Of a stretch of 60,111 nucleotides of DNA, positions 19,449-29,889 are shown one piece after another. Below the pieces are notes generated by a model. It was not told the origin of the DNA and made no database searches. It was given only the letters and a program-made list of their open reading frames with translations. How positions within the stretch are numbered: position 1 is the first letter of the stretch; every line of letters starts with the position of its first letter. Origin of the DNA: Acidimicrobiaceae bacterium (GTDB lineage: Bacteria; Actinomycetota; Acidimicrobiia; Acidimicrobiales; RAAP-2); the NCBI GenBank assembly GCA_003142095.1, contig PLON01000072.1:64480-124590 (forward strand), written 5' to 3'. A program made the position numbers and the translations under genes.

Positions 19449-20050
19449 CTCGCCTCCAGCGTGGTCGCAATTCGCTCCACAAGGACCGCGCCTTCACGCA
19501 GAACCCGCCACGAGGTTTCATTCACCTCAACAACTGTCGACACCTCTCCTCGACGTTCGCCACCATCGAGGACACCCGCCAGGCGGTCTCCCGCCAGAGC
19601 CATCAGGACCTCTTGCGCGGTACGACACGGAGACTCGCCGTGAGCGTTGGCGCTCGACACGGCGAGCGGTCCACACTCACGCAGCAGCGATAACAGCAGT
19701 TCGTCATTGGGAACGCGCACACCAATCGTGTCTCCGGATCCCCCAACGCTGACCGCCAATTCGCGCGACGATGGCACCACGATCGTCAGCGCACCGGGCC
19801 AAAACTCTTGGGCGAGCCGCTGCGCTCGATCGCTCCACGCAACGTCCAACTCGTCGACGACGCTCAGCGAGCTGACGAGTATTGGGAGTGGCACCGTCGA
19901 CGGACGGTCCTTGAGAAGAAAGAGCGTTGCGACGGCGTCGCCCTGCGCCAGTGATGCGCCAATTCCGTAGACCGTGTCGGTGGGCACAGCGACCACGTCA
20001 CCGTTGAGCAACAGGCGGAGCGCTTCGTCGCGATCGACGATACGCGTCAT
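19445..20050 (-). CDS. tsaC: L-threonylcarbamoyladenylate synthase (TsaC/Sua5/YrdC)
   Basis: Makes threonylcarbamoyl-AMP from threonine, bicarbonate and ATP for the t6A modification of ANN-decoding tRNAs. The 201-residue YrdC fold shows VAVPTDTVYGIGASL (substrate and ATP site), FLLKDRPSTVPLPIL, and VRVPNDELLLSLL, with SSANAHGESPC downstream. The C-terminal Sua5 extension is absent, so it is the short type. It starts by ATGA overlap with prmC, a pairing conserved in Actinobacteria. Confidence 0.95.
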   Translation of the reverse strand: MTRIVDRDEALRLLLNGDVVAVPTDTVYGIGASLAQGDAVATLFLLKDRPSTVPLPILVSSLSVVDELDVAWSDRAQRLAQEFWPGALTIVVPSSRELAVSVGGSGDTIGVRVPNDELLLSLLRECGPLAVSSANAHGESPCRTAQEVLMALAGDRLAGVLDGGERRGEVSTVVEVNETSWRVLREGAVLVERIATTLEAS

Positions 20051-20874
20051 CGCCGCGCCACCAATATTCGGTGTCGACCGGTGAGGTCATCGAGGTCTTC
20101 GACGGTACCAAAGCCCACTGCGTGCGCCAACTCCAGAACAGCGCGACGGTGCGTCTCGGAGTGCTCGCAGACGAGCGCCCCGTAGGGCGCCAACCACACG
20201 AACGCGTCTCGAATGACGATGTCCAGGTCAGCAAAGCCGGGGATCCCTCGAGCGTCTTCGGCGACCAGAGCACCGCGGGGCTCGTGATGAAGTATCGGAT
20301 CGAGATCGGCAAACTCGGCCTCACCAACGTAGGGCGGATTGGCCACAATCAGGTCGACTCGTCCACGCAGCGATTCATCGAGAGATTCGAACCACGACGA
20401 GTGGACGAAGGAGACGGCGTCCAGGCGGTGCTTGCGAGCGTTTTGGCGCGCGAGCGCGAGGGCGTCGCTCGACTCGTCCACCGCGATGAGACTCGCCGCC
20501 ACTCCGCGCGTCAGCAGTTCGCTCACGAGGGAAAGGCCAATCGCTCCCGAACCGGTACCGAGATCGACGATGAGGGGCGCGGCGACCGCACCCGCCGCGA
20601 GTTCTCGCAAGGCGACGTCCACTAGTTCTTCGGTTTCCGGTCGCGGGATCAAGGCTCGTTCGTCGACATCAAGGTCGAGTGTTCGAAAGGGCCAGTGACC
20701 GATGATGTACTGCAAGGGCTCACCGTTGAGGCGACGGGTCGCTGCGGCGAGTAACGCGTCGTGGGCGTCGCGCTCGGATCCGAGGACAAACTCTTGCACC
20801 AGCCAGCGCGCCTCGCGGCGGTCAATCCCCGCGTCGACGAGCTCACTTACGAACTCGGCGTTAACTTCCGTCAC
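20047..20874 (-). CDS. prmC: Release factor glutamine methyltransferase PrmC/HemK
   Basis: SAM-dependent enzyme that methylates the Gln of the GGQ motif in release factors. The 275-residue protein has an N-terminal helical domain and then the methyltransferase with LIVDLGTGSGAIGLSL (SAM site) and the signature VANPPYVGEAEF, where NPPY binds the target Gln. The GTG start at 20874 overlaps the prfA gene, whose product is its substrate, by 14 bases, so the two are co-translated. Confidence 0.95.
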   Translation of the reverse strand: MTEVNAEFVSELVDAGIDRREARWLVQEFVLGSERDAHDALLAAATRRLNGEPLQYIIGHWPFRTLDLDVDERALIPRPETEELVDVALRELAAGAVAAPLIVDLGTGSGAIGLSLVSELLTRGVAASLIAVDESSDALALARQNARKHRLDAVSFVHSSWFESLDESLRGRVDLIVANPPYVGEAEFADLDPILHHEPRGALVAEDARGIPGFADLDIVIRDAFVWLAPYGALVCEHSETHRRAVLELAHAVGFGTVEDLDDLTGRHRILVARR

Positions 20875-21940
20875 TCTCGGCCAATTGGCGCCCGCGCTTG
20901 TCCGCGAGCAACGCGTCGATGTAGGAATCTAGGTCTCCGGCCAGTACCGCGTCGAGCGAGTAGTTCGTCAAATTGATCCGGTGATCGGTCACGCGATTCT
21001 CTTTGAAGTTGTACGTGCGAATCTTTTCGCTGCGCCCGCCGCTACCGAGTTGTGAGCGCTTGAGATCTCCCAGTTCGTTGGCTTGGGCGTCTTGGGCGGC
21101 CTTCAGTAAACGCGATCGCAGGACAATGAGAGCCTTCGCTCGATTTTGGATCTGGCTCTTCTCGTCCTGCATCGACACGACGATGCCGCTTGGAAGGTGC
21201 GTAATGCGCACCGCCGAGTCCGTGGTGTTCACGCTCTGGCCCCCCGGGCCGGAGGAGCGATACACATCAATCTTGAGATCGCCGATGTCGATCTTCACGT
21301 CGACTTCCTCGGCTTCGGGCAGTACCGACACCGTCGCGGACGAGGTGTGCACGCGTCCCTTGGCTTCAGTGACGGGTACACGCTGCACGCGATGCACGCC
21401 CGCTTCGAACTCCAGACGCGACCAGGCGTCGTCACCCTTGATGAGATAGATGGCTTCGTCCAGGCCACCCTGCTCGGACTCGCGCTCTTCGATGACCTCG
21501 AGCTTCCAGCCGCGCAGCGAGGCGTAGCGCCGGTACATTTCGGCGAGGTCACCGGCGAAGAGGTTGGCTTCCTCGCCACCCTCGGCGCCACGGATCTCCA
21601 AGATCACGTTGCGGCCCTCATTGGGGTCGTGGGGCAACAGCAACGTTTCGAGATTCTCTTCGAGCTCGGTGATTCGCGTTTCGGTGACGTTGACCTCGTC
21701 GCGCCACTGTTCGCGGTCGGCCCCGTCGGTCTCGTTGAACATCTCGCGGGCCGTGGCGAGGTCGTCTTGGGCGCCGCGCAGTTCGAGCCACGCGACGTTG
21801 ATATCGTTCAATTCTTTGTGGCGGCGCGAGAGGTCGCGCAGGCGCGTGAGGTCGCTCGCAACGTCAGGTTCCGACAGTTGAGCTTCGACGGTACGAAGCT
21901 CGTCCTGAAGAACGTTCAGCGTCTCGTCAAGAGAGCGCAC
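20861..21940 (-). CDS. prfA: Peptide chain release factor 1
   Basis: Reads UAA and UAG and triggers release of the finished protein. The 359-residue protein has the GGQ motif in SSGPGGQSVNTTDSAVR (near 228-235) and the stop-codon-recognising tripeptide region RVPVTEAKGRVHTS (near 184-197; RF1 carries a PxT-type motif there: PVT). The N-terminal helical domain precedes these. It starts with GTG 21940, 24 bases after the rpmE stop. Confidence 0.97.
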   Translation of the reverse strand: MRSLDETLNVLQDELRTVEAQLSEPDVASDLTRLRDLSRRHKELNDINVAWLELRGAQDDLATAREMFNETDGADREQWRDEVNVTETRITELEENLETLLLPHDPNEGRNVILEIRGAEGGEEANLFAGDLAEMYRRYASLRGWKLEVIEERESEQGGLDEAIYLIKGDDAWSRLEFEAGVHRVQRVPVTEAKGRVHTSSATVSVLPEAEEVDVKIDIGDLKIDVYRSSGPGGQSVNTTDSAVRITHLPSGIVVSMQDEKSQIQNRAKALIVLRSRLLKAAQDAQANELGDLKRSQLGSGGRSEKIRTYNFKENRVTDHRINLTNYSLDAVLAGDLDSYIDALLADKRGRQLAESDGS

Positions 21941-21964
21941 GAAACTGGCTGAGCGCTCGAGGAC

Positions 21965-22192
21965 CTAAGCCTTCGGAGCGCGCGCCTTCGTCTTTTGCGC
22001 GTAGCGGCGCTGGAAGCGCTCGACGCGCCCACCGGTGTCGACGAGCTTCTGCTTGCCGGTAAAGAAGGGATGGCACTCGTTGCACAGTTCGACGCGCAGG
22101 GTCGACTTGGTCGACTCGGTGATGAAGGTGTTGCCGCACGAGCAGGTCACGCTGGCTTCGCCGTAGGTGGGGTGGATATCTGGCTTCATCAT
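21965..22192 (-). CDS. rpmE: Ribosomal protein L31
   Basis: A 75-residue 50S protein. Cys residues in [12 protein letters not shown] and [16 protein letters not shown] form the zinc-binding (C+) type of L31. The start has two in-frame ATGs (22192 and 22189) after AAGGAG; the first is taken. Position between rho and prfA matches other Actinobacteria. The basic tail [13 protein letters not shown] is Lys-rich. Confidence 0.95.
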   Translation of the reverse strand: MMKPDIHPTYGEASVTCSCGNTFITESTKSTLRVELCNECHPFFTGKQKLVDTGGRVERFQRRYAQKTKARAPKA

Positions 22193-22226
22193 GCTCCTTA
22201 GTGCGAAGAGAAAGTTTAGCGGGAAA

Positions 22227-23906
<1,680 letters not shown>

Positions 23907-24022
23907 GCATGATCCTTTCTCGCCGCTCAGGATGATGTGACAGAGCGGAGAAGAAAATCGGGAAATGTCGTCTCGGAAGAGATTCCTTAAACGTCGGCAC
24001 AGCCGAACGGACGACAATTAAC

Positions 24023-24052
24023 AGTATAGCCGAGGTTTAGCTACACGTACAA
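24023..24052 (-). promoter_or_regulatory. Predicted rho promoter
   Basis: On the minus strand TTGTAC (24052-24047) and TATACT (24028-24023) are separated by 18 bases, four of six and five of six matches to the sigma-70 consensus. The -35 box ends directly beside the thrC stop. The transcript would begin near 24016 and carry a leader of about 110 bases before rho, long enough for the autogenous attenuation known for rho in E. coli. Confidence 0.6.
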
Positions 24053-25090
24053 CTATGCGAGTTCGCTGAGTAGCGCCTTCAGCGTGGCATCGACGACGTC
24101 GGGTGACGCACTCGAACTAACGGCGGTGTCAGGGTCCTTCAATCCGTTGCCCGTGAGAACGCACACCACGGTCGAATTCTTCGGCACACCGTACTTTAAG
24201 AGCCCCGCAACGGACGCGGCTGACGCTGGCTCGCAAAAGATCGACTCATGACGAGCCACGTAATGATAGGCGTCGAGAATCTCTTCATCGGTCACCGAGC
24301 GGATGTCGCCGAGCGACTCGTGGATGACCTCAAGAGCCGGTACCCAACTCGCGGGGTTACCAATACGAATGGCGGTGGCGATGGTTTCAGGGTTAGCGAC
24401 AGGGTGACCGAGAACGATCGGTGCGGCGCCAGCCGCCTGAAAGCCCCACATCTTCGGCAGCGTCGCGCAGCGCTGCGCGAAGTGGTATTGAGTGAAGCCC
24501 CGCCAGTACGCCGTAATGTTTCCGGCGTTGCCGACAGGGATGGAGAGAATGTCGGGCGCTTTTCCGAGCACGTCGACGATCTCGAACGCGCCGGTCTTTT
24601 GACCCTCAATGCGGTCCGGGTTGACGGAGTTGACAATGGTGATTGGCAGGTGCTGAGTGAGTTCGCGCGCGAGGTTGAGCGCCTGGTCGAAGTTGCCGCG
24701 AATCTGCAAGACCTGTGCCCCGTAGATGATGGCCTGGGCGAGTTTGCCGAGCGCAATTTTGCCCTCGGGAACGAGGACCACGCACTCCATATCGGCTTTC
24801 GCCGCGTAGGCCGCCGCGGCCGCCGACGTATTGCCAGTGGAACCACAAATCACCTTGGTCGCGCCGAGCGCCTTTGCCTTGGTGATCGCCATTGTCATGC
24901 CGCGATCCTTGAACGATCCCGAGGGGTTCAGACCTTCGTACTTGAGCCAGACGTCGGCTTCAAGACGTTCGGAGAGTTGGTCAGCGTGCAGCAGCGGAGT
25001 ATTTCCCTCCTGCAAGGTGACGACGTCGCCCACCCCATCGAGATCGAGCCAGTCCGCGTACTCAACGAGAAGCCCGCGCCAGCCGATCAC
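24053..25090 (-). CDS. thrC: Threonine synthase
   Basis: PLP enzyme that converts O-phosphohomoserine to threonine. The 345-residue protein has the PLP Lys in PSGSFKDRGMTMAI (near 60), the phosphate-binding CGSTGNTSAAAAAYA and the nucleophile-associated SIPVGNAGNITAYW. GTG 25090 overlaps the stop of hom by 4 bases. thrB (homoserine kinase), which follows thrC in Mycobacterium, is absent: rho follows directly. The substrate must therefore come from a kinase encoded elsewhere. Confidence 0.96.
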   Translation of the reverse strand: MIGWRGLLVEYADWLDLDGVGDVVTLQEGNTPLLHADQLSERLEADVWLKYEGLNPSGSFKDRGMTMAITKAKALGATKVICGSTGNTSAAAAAYAAKADMECVVLVPEGKIALGKLAQAIIYGAQVLQIRGNFDQALNLARELTQHLPITIVNSVNPDRIEGQKTGAFEIVDVLGKAPDILSIPVGNAGNITAYWRGFTQYHFAQRCATLPKMWGFQAAGAAPIVLGHPVANPETIATAIRIGNPASWVPALEVIHESLGDIRSVTDEEILDAYHYVARHESIFCEPASAASVAGLLKYGVPKNSTVVCVLTGNGLKDPDTAVSSSASPDVVDATLKALLSELA

Positions 25091-26385
25091 GTGACGCCTT
25101 CGTCAATGACGCGAATGCAGGCGCCGACGGATTCAACTGATTCGAGCGCGATGAGTTCCTTCACCGTCGCTTCGACGTCGGCGCTGAGCGCCTCGTGCGT
25201 CAAAAAGGCGAGTCGCGCCTCGTCACCAAATCCTGACTGATCCATTGATTGGATGGAGACGTCGTGACGGCCAAAGACGCTCGCCACTTCGGCGAGAACT
25301 CCCGGCCGGTCCAACACATCGACACTCAGGTAAAACGGACTCGACAGTTCGCTCGCCGGTACGTAGTGCAGGGACCGGTCACCGGTGAAGGGGACGTCGT
25401 GTCGACCACTGATGCGGTTTCGCGCGGCGTCGAGGACGTCGCCGAGTACGGCGGTCGCCGTTGATTCGCCACCGGCGCCTTGACCGAGCCACATCAGCGG
25501 CCCGCTCTTCACTCCTTCGACGAAGACTGCATTCATCGCTCCGTTCACCGATGCCAACGGGTGACCAACGGGAATCATGGCCGGATGAACTCGACGCGAG
25601 ATACCCGTCTCGCCCACACGCTCGGCGACGCCGACCAGTTTGATGACGTATCCCATACGCGCGGCGAAGTCAACGTCGACGATACGAACTCCGGTAATGC
25701 CTTCTCGAGCGATCTCTTCGCCTCCGAGGCGCGTGCCGAAGGCCAACGTCGAGAGGATCTGTACTTTGGCCGCGGCGTCGAAGGCCTCGACGTCTGCGCT
25801 CGGATCAGCTTCGGCGTAGCCGAGGGCCTGCGCCTCGCGAAGCGCTTCGCCGTAGTCACTCCCCTCCGTGGTCATCTTGGTGAGGATGTAGTTGGTCGTG
25901 CCGTTGACGATGCCCATCACGCGAGTGATGCGCTCACCGGCCAGAGAACTCCGCAAGGCGCGCAGGATTGGAATAGCTCCGCCCACGGCCGCCTCGTAGA
26001 AAAGATCGGCGCCGTGCTCGTGCGCGAGTTGGGCCAACTGGGTGCCACTCTCGGCCATGAGCGCCTTATTGGCGGTCACTACCGATATGCCGCGCTTCAG
26101 CGCACTTTCAACGTAACTTCTTGCGGGCTCGATTCCTCCGGCGACCTCCACGAGGACGTCCAGATCGCTGGCGATGAGCGCATCGACGTCGGTCGTGAGC
26201 AGTCCCAGTCCGATGCCCGGACGGGGTTTCGCGACGTCGCGCACCGCGACGCCCACGAGTTCGACGGTAGCGGTCGCGGCGTCAACGAGAGCCTCACTGC
26301 GGGTGGGATCGCACAGTAGCTGGACGAGTGCCGCGCCGACGAAGCCGCCGCCGATCACGCCGACTCGAACCACCGGACTTTCCAT
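25087..26385 (-). CDS. hom: Homoserine dehydrogenase
   Basis: NAD(P)H-dependent reduction of aspartate semialdehyde to homoserine. The 432-residue protein has the Rossmann nucleotide motif VGVIGGGFVGAALVQLL at the start, VVTANKALMAESG, the catalytic core GIVNGTTNYILTKM and EADPSADVEAFDAAAKVQIL (20 residues), and a C-terminal ACT domain (about 350-428, LDRPGVLAEVASVF) that usually mediates threonine feedback. It lies 30 bases after lysA. Confidence 0.96.
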   Translation of the reverse strand: MESPVVRVGVIGGGFVGAALVQLLCDPTRSEALVDAATATVELVGVAVRDVAKPRPGIGLGLLTTDVDALIASDLDVLVEVAGGIEPARSYVESALKRGISVVTANKALMAESGTQLAQLAHEHGADLFYEAAVGGAIPILRALRSSLAGERITRVMGIVNGTTNYILTKMTTEGSDYGEALREAQALGYAEADPSADVEAFDAAAKVQILSTLAFGTRLGGEEIAREGITGVRIVDVDFAARMGYVIKLVGVAERVGETGISRRVHPAMIPVGHPLASVNGAMNAVFVEGVKSGPLMWLGQGAGGESTATAVLGDVLDAARNRISGRHDVPFTGDRSLHYVPASELSSPFYLSVDVLDRPGVLAEVASVFGRHDVSIQSMDQSGFGDEARLAFLTHEALSADVEATVKELIALESVESVGACIRVIDEGVT

Positions 26386-26415
26386 GAAATAAGGCTAACC
26401 GACGACCGGAGAAGC

Positions 26416-27693
26416 TTAGATTCCGACCTCAAGGTGTGCGAGGTCCTCGAACGTCTCACGTCGGAGCACCTCGCGCACCTCCCCGTCGCGCACGAAGACG
26501 ACGGCCGGGCGTGGCACGCGGTTGTAGTTCGAGGCCATCGAATATCCGTAGGCACCGGTCACGGGTGTCGCCACGAGGCTGCCGACGCCGGTCGACGCGG
26601 GCAGGTACGCCTCATCAATCAAGACGTCACCACTCTCACAGTGCTTGCCGACGAGTCGAACTTGTTGGGGTCGCTCGGCGAGCGGTTGGTCAACATCGAA
26701 GGCCTCGTAACCGGATCCGTAGAGCACGGGCCGAGGGTTGTCGCTCATGCCACCGTCGACCGCCATGTAGGTGCGTTGGGTGACGGGTTTCACGACTCCC
26801 ACCCGATAGAGGGTGACGCCAGCCTGGGCCACAATGGCCCGACCGGGTTCCGCCAGGATTCGCACGCCCGGACGCAGTCCGCAGTGTGTCGCGGCGTCGC
26901 GCAGGGCCACGGCCCATTCCTTGATCGATGGCGCCGACTCACCCGCGACGTACGCCACGCCCAGTCCGCCGCCGACGCACAGCTCGTCGAAGTCATCGTT
27001 CGCCGTGAATTCGGCCAGCACCGTCATTGATTCGCGGAAACCCTCGACCTCGAAGATCTGCGATCCGATGTGCGCGTGCACTCCGTGCAGCGTGAGTCCC
27101 TCAATGTCCTTCAACTCGTCGATCGCTCGACGCGCCTCGCCCGTCGCGACCGAGAACCCGAACTTGGTGTCCTCTTGGCCGGTCCGAACGTACTCGTGGG
27201 TGTGGGCCTCGACCCCGGGAGTAACGCGCACCAGGGCGTTGAGCGGCGCCGCAGGAGATACGAGCGCTCTAAGACGCGTAATCTCGTCGAAATTGTCGAC
27301 GACCAATCGGTGAACGCCAGTGGCGATCGCGCGCTCGAGTTCCTCGTGAGACTTGTTATTGCCGTGAACGATGATCCGATTCGCCGCCACGCCGGCGCGA
27401 AGAACAATGTCGAGTTCTCCCCCAGTCGCCACGTCGACGCAGAGACCTTCCTCAAAGGCCAGTCGGGCCATCGCCGCGCACAGGAAGGACTTGGAGGCAA
27501 AGGCCACGCCGTCATCGAAAACGCTCGCTGCCTCGCGACAGCGTTCGCGCAAGGTCTCTTCGTCATACACGAAGAGTGGCGTACCGAACGTGGTCGCGAG
27601 ATCGCGTAGTTCGACGCCGCCGATGCTCACCCCGTCATTGCGCAACTGCGCCGTGTCCGAAAACAGAGACGCCGTGATCGGCTCAACACCCAT
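26416..27693 (-). CDS. lysA: Diaminopimelate decarboxylase
   Basis: Last step of lysine synthesis, decarboxylating meso-diaminopimelate. The 425-residue PLP enzyme has the PLP Lys in VAFASKSFLCAAMAR (near 66), the His-containing HGVHAHIGSQIFE and the catalytic Cys in GKHCESGDVLIDEAYLP. It is the first gene of the leftward lysA-hom-thrC operon, with ATG 27693 preceded by AAGG, and is divergent from the tRNA-Arg gene. In Mycobacterium argS precedes lysA; here argS is about 15 kb away. Confidence 0.96.
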   Translation of the reverse strand: MGVEPITASLFSDTAQLRNDGVSIGGVELRDLATTFGTPLFVYDEETLRERCREAASVFDDGVAFASKSFLCAAMARLAFEEGLCVDVATGGELDIVLRAGVAANRIIVHGNNKSHEELERAIATGVHRLVVDNFDEITRLRALVSPAAPLNALVRVTPGVEAHTHEYVRTGQEDTKFGFSVATGEARRAIDELKDIEGLTLHGVHAHIGSQIFEVEGFRESMTVLAEFTANDDFDELCVGGGLGVAYVAGESAPSIKEWAVALRDAATHCGLRPGVRILAEPGRAIVAQAGVTLYRVGVVKPVTQRTYMAVDGGMSDNPRPVLYGSGYEAFDVDQPLAERPQQVRLVGKHCESGDVLIDEAYLPASTGVGSLVATPVTGAYGYSMASNYNRVPRPAVVFVRDGEVREVLRRETFEDLAHLEVGI

Positions 27694-27765
27694 ACATTTA
27701 CCTTACGAGTTGATCGCGACGCGTCTCGGTCCTTCGAAAATCTCGTCAGGTAGGCTTGGCGCGCG

Positions 27766-27840
27766 GCCCTCGTAGCTCAGCGGATAGAGCATTGGCCTCC
27801 GAAGCCATGTGCGCAGGTTCGACTCCTGTCGAGGGCACCA
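27766..27840 (+). tRNA. tRNA-Arg (anticodon CCG)
   Basis: A 75-base cloverleaf with acceptor GCCCTCG pairing with CGAGGGC, a D arm, an anticodon loop CTCCGAA (CCG, reading CGG), the T arm GCAGGTTCGACTCCTGT and an encoded CCA end. One outer pair of the anticodon stem is T-T. A short hairpin (27852-27866) follows. Confidence 0.95.
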
Positions 27841-27881
27841 TCGAACTCATCCGATCTCGAAGATCGAAACAACGGGTACTT

Positions 27882-28775
27882 TTACTGCCCGACTTGTTGG
27901 GTGCTCGGTGCTCCCGTTGGAATCAAAATAAATGACACCCCCGCGCCGGCCTTGTAATACGGACTGATGTCGGCTCGATACGAACTATTGGGGATATCGC
28001 CGGGCAAGTTCTCGTTGAGTTCCGCCACCGTGAACTGGCCACCGATCCCCACGGCCGTGACCCACGCGACATGCCCGTCGGAGTTGGCAACACCGTCCCA
28101 TCCGGGTTGGATGACCACGATGGAATTGACCGTTGGGGTCGAAGTGATCGTCCAGCCCTGGGCGGCCGCGTTCGCTTTCCACTGGTAGGCGTTCCCGTTG
28201 ACGTTCATGAAAGTGTGGCCTGGCGGATACAACGCCGGGTAGTGAACGACAAACGCGTGGAATCGTTGTTCGGCGTACCAGGTGCAGTAGTCGTCCTCGA
28301 CGAAGACATTTTTTGCCACGGTCTGGCCGAGAGTCGCGTCGCCGATGACCAGTGGTGCGGGGATCGCGGGCGTCGCCGGAAGAGCGGGCGTTGACGTGCA
28401 CTCAGGAATGGGCGACGCGGAGTCAGCGACCGTCGATACGTTCGTGTAATAGCTCGTCACGTATTGGCCACCGCTCAGTTGGTACCAGATAGACGTGCCA
28501 AAGATGTCCGTGCCCGAGCTCTGGCACACCACGTTGATGGTCGTGCCCACGCTCAGAGTTCCGACGACGGGATCGTTGGTTCCGGGGCCCGAGCGCTGAT
28601 TGACCGTGCCACTCGTCGAGCCGGGATTGGTGATCTGATACGCGAACGTTGATGCGCTCGCCCGACTGGAAACGACGGCGGATGCGGCAAGGGCGCAACA
28701 CAACACGACTGCGAACAAGGTTCGGTTCTTGCGCGCAATTGGTGGAACTATGTCGAAAGCGTGGCGGACCGACAT
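27882..28775 (-). CDS. Secreted SH3b-CHAP domain protein (probable peptidoglycan hydrolase)
   Basis: A 297-residue exported protein. The N-terminus has basic residues, a hydrophobic segment (FAVVLCCALAASAVVSS) and a cleavage-like ASA. An SH3-like domain (about residues 42-115) contains TVNQRSGPGTND and SIWYQLSGGQYV. A Pro/Ala linker leads to a CHAP domain with the catalytic Cys in DDYCTWYAEQRF, His in DGHVAWVTAV and Asn/Glu in VAELNENLPG. It would cut peptidoglycan outside the membrane. I chose ATG 28775 for its strong GGGAGG ribosome site; an upstream Met would add 14 residues. It diverges from the TetR gene. Confidence 0.85.
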   Translation of the reverse strand: MSVRHAFDIVPPIARKNRTLFAVVLCCALAASAVVSSRASASTFAYQITNPGSTSGTVNQRSGPGTNDPVVGTLSVGTTINVVCQSSGTDIFGTSIWYQLSGGQYVTSYYTNVSTVADSASPIPECTSTPALPATPAIPAPLVIGDATLGQTVAKNVFVEDDYCTWYAEQRFHAFVVHYPALYPPGHTFMNVNGNAYQWKANAAAQGWTITSTPTVNSIVVIQPGWDGVANSDGHVAWVTAVGIGGQFTVAELNENLPGDIPNSSYRADISPYYKAGAGVSFILIPTGAPSTQQVGQ

Positions 28776-28831
28776 CCGACCTCCCTTGACCAAACCGAAA
28801 GTCTTAACGATGGCCATCGGTCGAGTCCAAT

Positions 28832-28843
28832 TGACACATGTCA
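28832..28843. promoter_or_regulatory. Short dyad TGACA-CA-TGTCA upstream of the TetR gene
   Basis: The half-sites TGACA and TGTCA are separated by two bases and overlap a TTGACA -35-like box (28831-28836). The site lies in the 95-bp region between the divergent CHAP and TetR genes, a normal position for a TetR autoregulatory operator that could also control the CHAP gene. Confidence 0.45.
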
Positions 28844-28870
28844 GTCTCTGTCATCATGTACGCTCGAATC

Positions 28871-29437
28871 ATGACGCGATGGGAGCCCGACAGTCGCGGA
28901 AGGCTTGAAATGGCCGCCCTCGAGCTGTATTTGGAACAAGGCTTCGACCAGACCACCGTGGCGCAAATTGCCGAGAGGGCGGGACTCACGGAGCGGACGT
29001 TCTTTCGCCACTTTGCCGACAAGAGAGAAGTCCTCTTCTCTGGCGGCGCTACGTTCCAGTCTCTGATCACGAGCACCGCGGCGGCGGCGGACCATGACTT
29101 GGGCCCCCTGGACGCCGCCATGGTTGGTTTCGAAGCCGTCGGCGCATTCTTTCAAGACCGGCGCACGCTGGTGCAGCAGCGTCACAGCATTATCGCGGCC
29201 AACGCCGAGCTTCAAGAAAGAGAACTGATCAAACTCCAATCGCTCGCGGTCGCTCTGGCTGACACGCTGCGCGGGCGCGGCGTCAGCGATCCTTCCGCCG
29301 CTCTCATTGCCGAAGTCGCCGGGGCGGTATTCAAAATCTCTTTTGAAGTCTGGGTGACCGATGCCGAATCGCGCGATTTGGCGCAGGTGCTGCGTCAGTC
29401 TCTTGGTGAACTGAGATCCCTCGCGTCCATCACCTAG
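28871..29437 (+). CDS. TetR-family transcriptional regulator
   Basis: A 188-residue regulator. The N-terminal helix-turn-helix spans about residues 9-55 (ALELYLEQGFDQTTVAQIAE, then AGLTERTFFRHFADKREVLF). The C-terminal all-helical ligand domain is unassigned. ATG 28871 has no ribosome site but has TACGCT six bases upstream, suggesting a leaderless transcript; an in-frame upstream ATG at 28838 would overlap the dyad. The ligand is not predictable. It does not look like the mycofactocin regulator MftR, which is usually next to mftA. Confidence 0.85.
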   Translation: MTRWEPDSRGRLEMAALELYLEQGFDQTTVAQIAERAGLTERTFFRHFADKREVLFSGGATFQSLITSTAAAADHDLGPLDAAMVGFEAVGAFFQDRRTLVQQRHSIIAANAELQERELIKLQSLAVALADTLRGRGVSDPSAALIAEVAGAVFKISFEVWVTDAESRDLAQVLRQSLGELRSLASIT

Positions 29438-29478
29438 CGGATGGAGCGGGACGAGGAAAGCTTCGTAGTCGGAAGTGG

Positions 29479-29772
29479 TCAACTGACCACAACGCTGCGG
29501 GTGCCCTGAGCGACGCTGTCGACGAAACGATGGACGGTGCCGTCGTGCGTCCACTCGGCGCGCAGGGTCGTGCGCGGCTCAATGCGACGAAGGGTTGAGA
29601 ACAGTTGACGATGTGCGCTTTCCGGGTCATCGCCCGCTACCTGGCCCTCGACGTGAAAGCCGTTCGGTGTGGCCGTCACTGTTCCGTCAACCAAATTCGT
29701 CAGAGCGGCACGAACGGGCACTGGTTGAGCGGACGATACATCCGCAACTAGATCAAAAGTTGAATTTTCCAT
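29479..29772 (-). CDS. Hypothetical 97-residue protein
   Basis: A 97-residue soluble protein with no family I recognise. It shows an alternating beta-rich pattern (GTVTATPNGFHVEGQVAGDD, then RAEWTHDGTVHRFV) and no membrane segment or Cys. It sits alone between the convergent TetR gene and the downstream pyk gene. ATG 29772 lies after an AT-rich stretch. It may be a real small gene, as codon choice looks like its neighbours, but the evidence is limited to an open frame. Confidence 0.5.
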   Translation of the reverse strand: MENSTFDLVADVSSAQPVPVRAALTNLVDGTVTATPNGFHVEGQVAGDDPESAHRQLFSTLRRIEPRTTLRAEWTHDGTVHRFVDSVAQGTRSVVVS

Positions 29773-29889
29773 TCTTCAATGCAAACACGGGTTCAACACA
29801 ATTCCATCTCTGCGTTCACATACTTTGCCCAACTCCCCTGGTCAACACCCCGACGACGGGCCAGAAGAGCAGTTTCAGGCCGTACGGGA

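Noticed and set aside
28871-29437. TetR regulator as the mycofactocin regulator MftR
   Set aside because: It is over 5 kb from the nearest mft gene, and its ligand domain does not match the MftR sequence I know.
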